Positions 61,043 to 64,000 of a stretch of DNA of 64,000 nucleotides are shown here, one piece after another. A program made the translations under genes and the position numbers. Position 1 is the stretch's first letter; each line of letters begins with the position of its first letter. The stretch covers positions 355,627 to 419,626 of the forward strand of contig NZ_ABCM01000003.1 of NCBI RefSeq assembly GCF_000170795.1, given 5' to 3'. The stretch comes from Pedobacter sp. BAL39 (GTDB lineage Bacteria > Bacteroidota > Bacteroidia > Sphingobacteriales > Sphingobacteriaceae). The notes under the pieces were generated by a model. It was given only the letters and a program-made list of their open reading frames with translations. It ran no database searches and was not told where the DNA came from.

Positions 61043-61075
61043 AAAAAAGCCCAGTCCCAACGACGTTGGAACTGG
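61043..61075 (-). terminator. Antisense-oriented intrinsic terminator upstream of locus C susC
   Basis: The hairpin at 61051-61075 (CCAGT, one mismatch, CCAAC; loop GAC) is fully paired with one G-U only on the minus strand. There it is followed by GGGCTTTTTTC, a classical terminator tail. It lies 83 bases before the susC ATG at 61159, at the same place as the locus B hairpin. Confidence 0.6.
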
Positions 61076-61155
61076 AGCAGCTTGGAATTAATTAAATATC
61101 AACTACAGCAATCTGTCCGTCGAAAGTTAGAGTTGCTGCAATCAACCAAACCGAA

Positions 61156-61163
61156 CAAATGTA
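61156..61163 (-). promoter_or_regulatory. Possible antisense promoter box at the susC start
   Basis: On the minus strand the bases read TACATTTG, a TAnnTTTG match across the susC start codon. With the terminator at 61043-61075 it would bound an antisense RNA of about 105 bases. No -33 element is clear, so this is tentative. Confidence 0.3.
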
Positions 61164-64000
61164 TAAAAATTCTAACAGATACAGGGGGACGTACCGGTCT
61201 CTCTGTTCTAAATTTATGCTGATTATGCGCTTAACCACCGTAATATTAATAGCATCCATTTTCCAAGTCAGTGCCTCAACATTTGCCCAACAGATTACCA
61301 TCAACCGGAAAAATGCTTCATTGGAATCGCTTCTGATGGAGATCAGGAACCAAAGTCAGTATGACTTCTTATATGATGGAAAAATACTTCCCAAGAACAA
61401 TATCGTTGATGTGAACGTGAAAAACGTAGACATCAATAAGGCGTTGAGAACTGTACTTGCCGGATCATCCCTGACCTATACCATTGAAGGTAAAATTGTC
61501 AACATTAAAAAACAAAGTGAACCTACACTGATGGATAAGATCATATCCGTTTTTGAACGTATTGACATCAGAGGAAAGGTTGTGGATGAGAACGGAAAAC
61601 CATTGGCCGGTGCTTCCATATTCGTTGAAGATTCAAATATCAGAACGACCACGAATGATAAGGGGGAGTTTTACCTGCAAAATGTGAGCGAACAGGCCAC
61701 GATAATTATTGGTTACGTCGGATATCTGCCTTTGGAACGGCCAGCAGCCCGCAATCTTGGAACGATAAAGATGGAGCTGTCCACGGGGCAGCTGAACGAA
61801 GTCGAGGTGAAATTCAATACGGGTTACGAGCAGATATCAAGAGAACGTGCGGCTGGATCATTTGCCAAACCTGATCTGAAGGTGATGAAGAACAGGACGA
61901 ATACTCCTAATGTGCTTCAACGCCTTGAAGGCCTGGTTCCGGGGCTAGTGGTAAATGCCCAATCTATTAACCAAACGAGTGCTGCTGATATGGAAGGTGG
62001 CCGTGCCGGATTGTTGGTACGTGGGCAGAGTTCAATTCCTATTGTTACTCCGGGTAGTGCCCGGCTTACTTCAATAACACCTCTAATCGTTGTTGACGGA
62101 ATTGAATTTAACGGGGATATCAGCCAATTGAATATGCAGGATGTGGAAGACATTACCGTTCTGAAGGACGCTACTTCTGCCTCCATCTGGGGGGCTAAGG
62201 CTGCCAATGGTGTAATTGTTATTATGACGAAGAAAGGCAAGGCAGGCGATCAATTGAAGATAGATTATGACGGATATTATGCATTTCAGGGCCGGCCGGA
62301 CCTTGATTATGTGCCAAGGCTGAATTCGCAGCAGTTTATTGCATTGAACCGGGAGCTGTTTCCACAATATCTGCCATTTTACGAAAATTATGCATCCGTT
62401 ACGCAAAACTTTGGTTCTGTGCCACATTTACAAATTCAATATGACCGGGCCAGAAATAAGATAAGTCAGGCGCAGGCTGATTTTAAATTAGATAGTCTTG
62501 CGAATCTTTCCAATACGAGTCAGATTGCAGACTTCTTTGTCCGTAACGCAGCTACTTTAAACCAGACGGTCTCGATCTCGGGTGGCAGCAAGGTACACAC
62601 CTTCTACGGATCATTAAACCATATTGGCATCCAGAATAATACCCCTGGATCCGAGAACAATCAATACAAAATTAATTTAAATAACAATTTTGTACTGAGC
62701 AAAAGGTTTTCTGTATCAATTAATGCGGACTTGACGAACACCGTCATCAAACAACGGAATACGTATAGTCCGAATCGGAGCATCGTTCCTTATCAGATGT
62801 TCGCAGATGCGAATGGAAATCCTTTGACCATTAACTATTTAAAAGGGATTCCTACCGACGATGGCGACATTGTCGTTTCTGATTCGCTGAGGGCTATTTA
62901 CCAGTCGAGAAGCAGGATTGATTTAAACTATAATCCCATCCTTGAAAGAGATCGTTCCTACAGTACCTCTAATGGGTTATATGCGAGGTTAGTAGGTGGG
63001 TTAAAAGCCAATATTCTGGAGGGGCTTGATTTTCAAGGTACTTATGGCTACAATGTGGCCAATACCAACACCAGAGCGATTCGGGATCAGGAAAACTACG
63101 AGATGAGAATGCAGGTATTGCAGTTCACACAGGCTGCGAACTCCAGCGTTATTCCGGTGTACAATATCCCGGCTATTGGTGGCAGGTTAAATGTAAACAC
63201 CACATCATCAAAAGAATGGACGTTGCGGAATCAACTGTTCTTTAATCGCGACTGGAGTAAACATCAGCTGTCTCTTATGGTAGGGCAACAGGCAACCAGC
63301 AGTACACCGGTTATCACAAGTGGTACTTATTATGGATGGGATGATCAGCTTCAAACTTCGAGACCGGTAGATCTGGCCAGATTAGCGGGCGGAATTAATG
63401 GGGCTATTGCGGGGACGGCCACACTTGACGAGAACAATGTTGGAGGCGGTGAAGGACGTGTTGCAAGAACGACCTCATATTATGCCAATCTAGGTTATAC
63501 CTTCGATAGAAAGTATACCTTGAACGCAACCTGGAGGATTGATGAGAGTAACTTGTTCGGACGGGATAAATCGGCGCAAAATAGACCGGTGTACAGCATT
63601 GGAGGTAAATGGGCACTAGGCAGTGAAGGCTTTATGGAGTCCATTAACTGGTTAAACAGGTTGGATGTCCGCTTAACGTATGGTATTACCGGAAATGCAC
63701 CATTTGCCGGAACAGCAGCCTCTTACGATATCTTAGCGGCAGACAATAACGTCAATTATGTGACAGGAGCGGGATTTATCTTACAGGCGCCTGCAAATAC
63801 CAAGCTATCCTGGGAAGGTACTAAGGTCTATAATGCAGGGATAGATTTCTCCATATTTAAAGACAGGTTGAATGGATCTATTGATGGGTACATCAAAAGG
63901 ACTGAAGATCTGATAGGCGCGCTTGCTACTTCGCCGTTAACCGGTTACGACAGTGTAATCGGCAACTATGGGAATCTGGAGAATAAAGGGATTGATATTG
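61159..64000 (+). CDS. SusC/RagA TonB-dependent transporter with STN domain (locus C), cut by the window end
   Basis: The frame starts at ATG 61159 and is open for 947 codons to the window edge. It has 22 residues before MRLTTVILIASIFQVSAS, then an STN domain (about 45-115, LESLLMEIRNQSQYDFLYDG). A carboxypeptidase-like domain follows (135-205, VDENGKPLAGASIFVEDSNI), then the plug (VEDITVLKDATSASIWGAKA) and most of the barrel. It resembles the transporters at 8318-11920 and 41813-45286. The last part of the barrel, the SusD partner and any later genes lie beyond the window. The long frame is intact. Confidence 0.92.
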   Translation, partial: MYKNSNRYRGTYRSLCSKFMLIMRLTTVILIASIFQVSASTFAQQITINRKNASLESLLMEIRNQSQYDFLYDGKILPKNNIVDVNVKNVDINKALRTVLAGSSLTYTIEGKIVNIKKQSEPTLMDKIISVFERIDIRGKVVDENGKPLAGASIFVEDSNIRTTTNDKGEFYLQNVSEQATIIIGYVGYLPLERPAARNLGTIKMELSTGQLNEVEVKFNTGYEQISRERAAGSFAKPDLKVMKNRTNTPNVLQRLEGLVPGLVVNAQSINQTSAADMEGGRAGLLVRGQSSIPIVTPGSARLTSITPLIVVDGIEFNGDISQLNMQDVEDITVLKDATSASIWGAKAANGVIVIMTKKGKAGDQLKIDYDGYYAFQGRPDLDYVPRLNSQQFIALNRELFPQYLPFYENYASVTQNFGSVPHLQIQYDRARNKISQAQADFKLDSLANLSNTSQIADFFVRNAATLNQTVSISGGSKVHTFYGSLNHIGIQNNTPGSENNQYKINLNNNFVLSKRFSVSINADLTNTVIKQRNTYSPNRSIVPYQMFADANGNPLTINYLKGIPTDDGDIVVSDSLRAIYQSRSRIDLNYNPILERDRSYSTSNGLYARLVGGLKANILEGLDFQGTYGYNVANTNTRAIRDQENYEMRMQVLQFTQAANSSVIPVYNIPAIGGRLNVNTTSSKEWTLRNQLFFNRDWSKHQLSLMVGQQATSSTPVITSGTYYGWDDQLQTSRPVDLARLAGGINGAIAGTATLDENNVGGGEGRVARTTSYYANLGYTFDRKYTLNATWRIDESNLFGRDKSAQNRPVYSIGGKWALGSEGFMESINWLNRLDVRLTYGITGNAPFAGTAASYDILAADNNVNYVTGAGFILQAPANTKLSWEGTKVYNAGIDFSIFKDRLNGSIDGYIKRTEDLIGALATSPLTGYDSVIGNYGNLENKGIDI

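Noticed and set aside
62083..62427. Minus-strand open frames inside the locus C susC
   Set aside because: The plus strand encodes conserved SusC plug and barrel sequence; the opposite frames match nothing and lack a plausible start context.

Overview
The window looks like chromosomal DNA of a Bacteroidota species, most probably Sphingobacteriaceae and Pedobacter-like. The basis is three SusC/SusD-type loci, each with an ECF sigma factor and a FecR anti-sigma factor, lipoproteins with DUF1735 or DUF4369 domains, TlpA thioredoxins, several candidate promoters of the Bacteroidota TAnnTTTG type, and a general lack of strong Shine-Dalgarno sequences. I see no rRNA, tRNA, CRISPR array, insertion sequence, phage gene or plasmid function.

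Layout. 1-3.7 kb: a cut-off peroxiredoxin-like protein, an anti-sigma/cupin fusion without a sigma partner, an AraC regulator, a hexapeptide acetyltransferase and a cupin. 3.7-14.1 kb (minus strand): locus A, read as sigma factor, FecR, SusC, SusD, DUF1735/discoidin lipoprotein and two tandem TlpA-type proteins. 14.2-26.1 kb: an HD hydrolase resembling alarmone hydrolases, two large PAS histidine kinases, two MscS channels, a CsgG/TolB-like secreted protein and NhaA. 26.1-38.4 kb: a redox and regulator cluster with five short-chain dehydrogenases, three of them paired with AraC regulators, remnants of two more AraC genes and of a PAS gene, an FMN reductase, a GNAT-MarR operon and an HxlR gene divergent from two tandem SDR genes. 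38.7-39.6 kb: a DUF6266-type protein. 39.7-47.5 kb (plus strand): locus B, sigma, FecR, SusC, SusD and DUF1735 lipoprotein. 47.6-51.3 kb: small membrane, lipoprotein, methyltransferase and VOC genes plus a decayed Crp/Fnr gene. 51.6-54.7 kb: a cNMP-domain histidine kinase followed by a receiver/glutaredoxin-like/thioredoxin-reductase-like fusion. 55.6-64 kb: a GH78 family protein and locus C, sigma, FecR, TlpA and a SusC cut by the window end.

How the genes may work together. In each Sus locus the outer-membrane SusC/SusD pair would import a ligand, and the SusC N-terminal signalling domain would act through FecR on the sigma factor. Thioredoxin-like partners in loci A and C suggest a redox element. 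The SDR/AraC cluster looks like repeated duplication of a small regulated oxidoreductase module. The best candidates for something undescribed are the kinase/oxidoreductase pair at 51.6-54.7 kb and antisense-oriented terminators just upstream of two susC genes.
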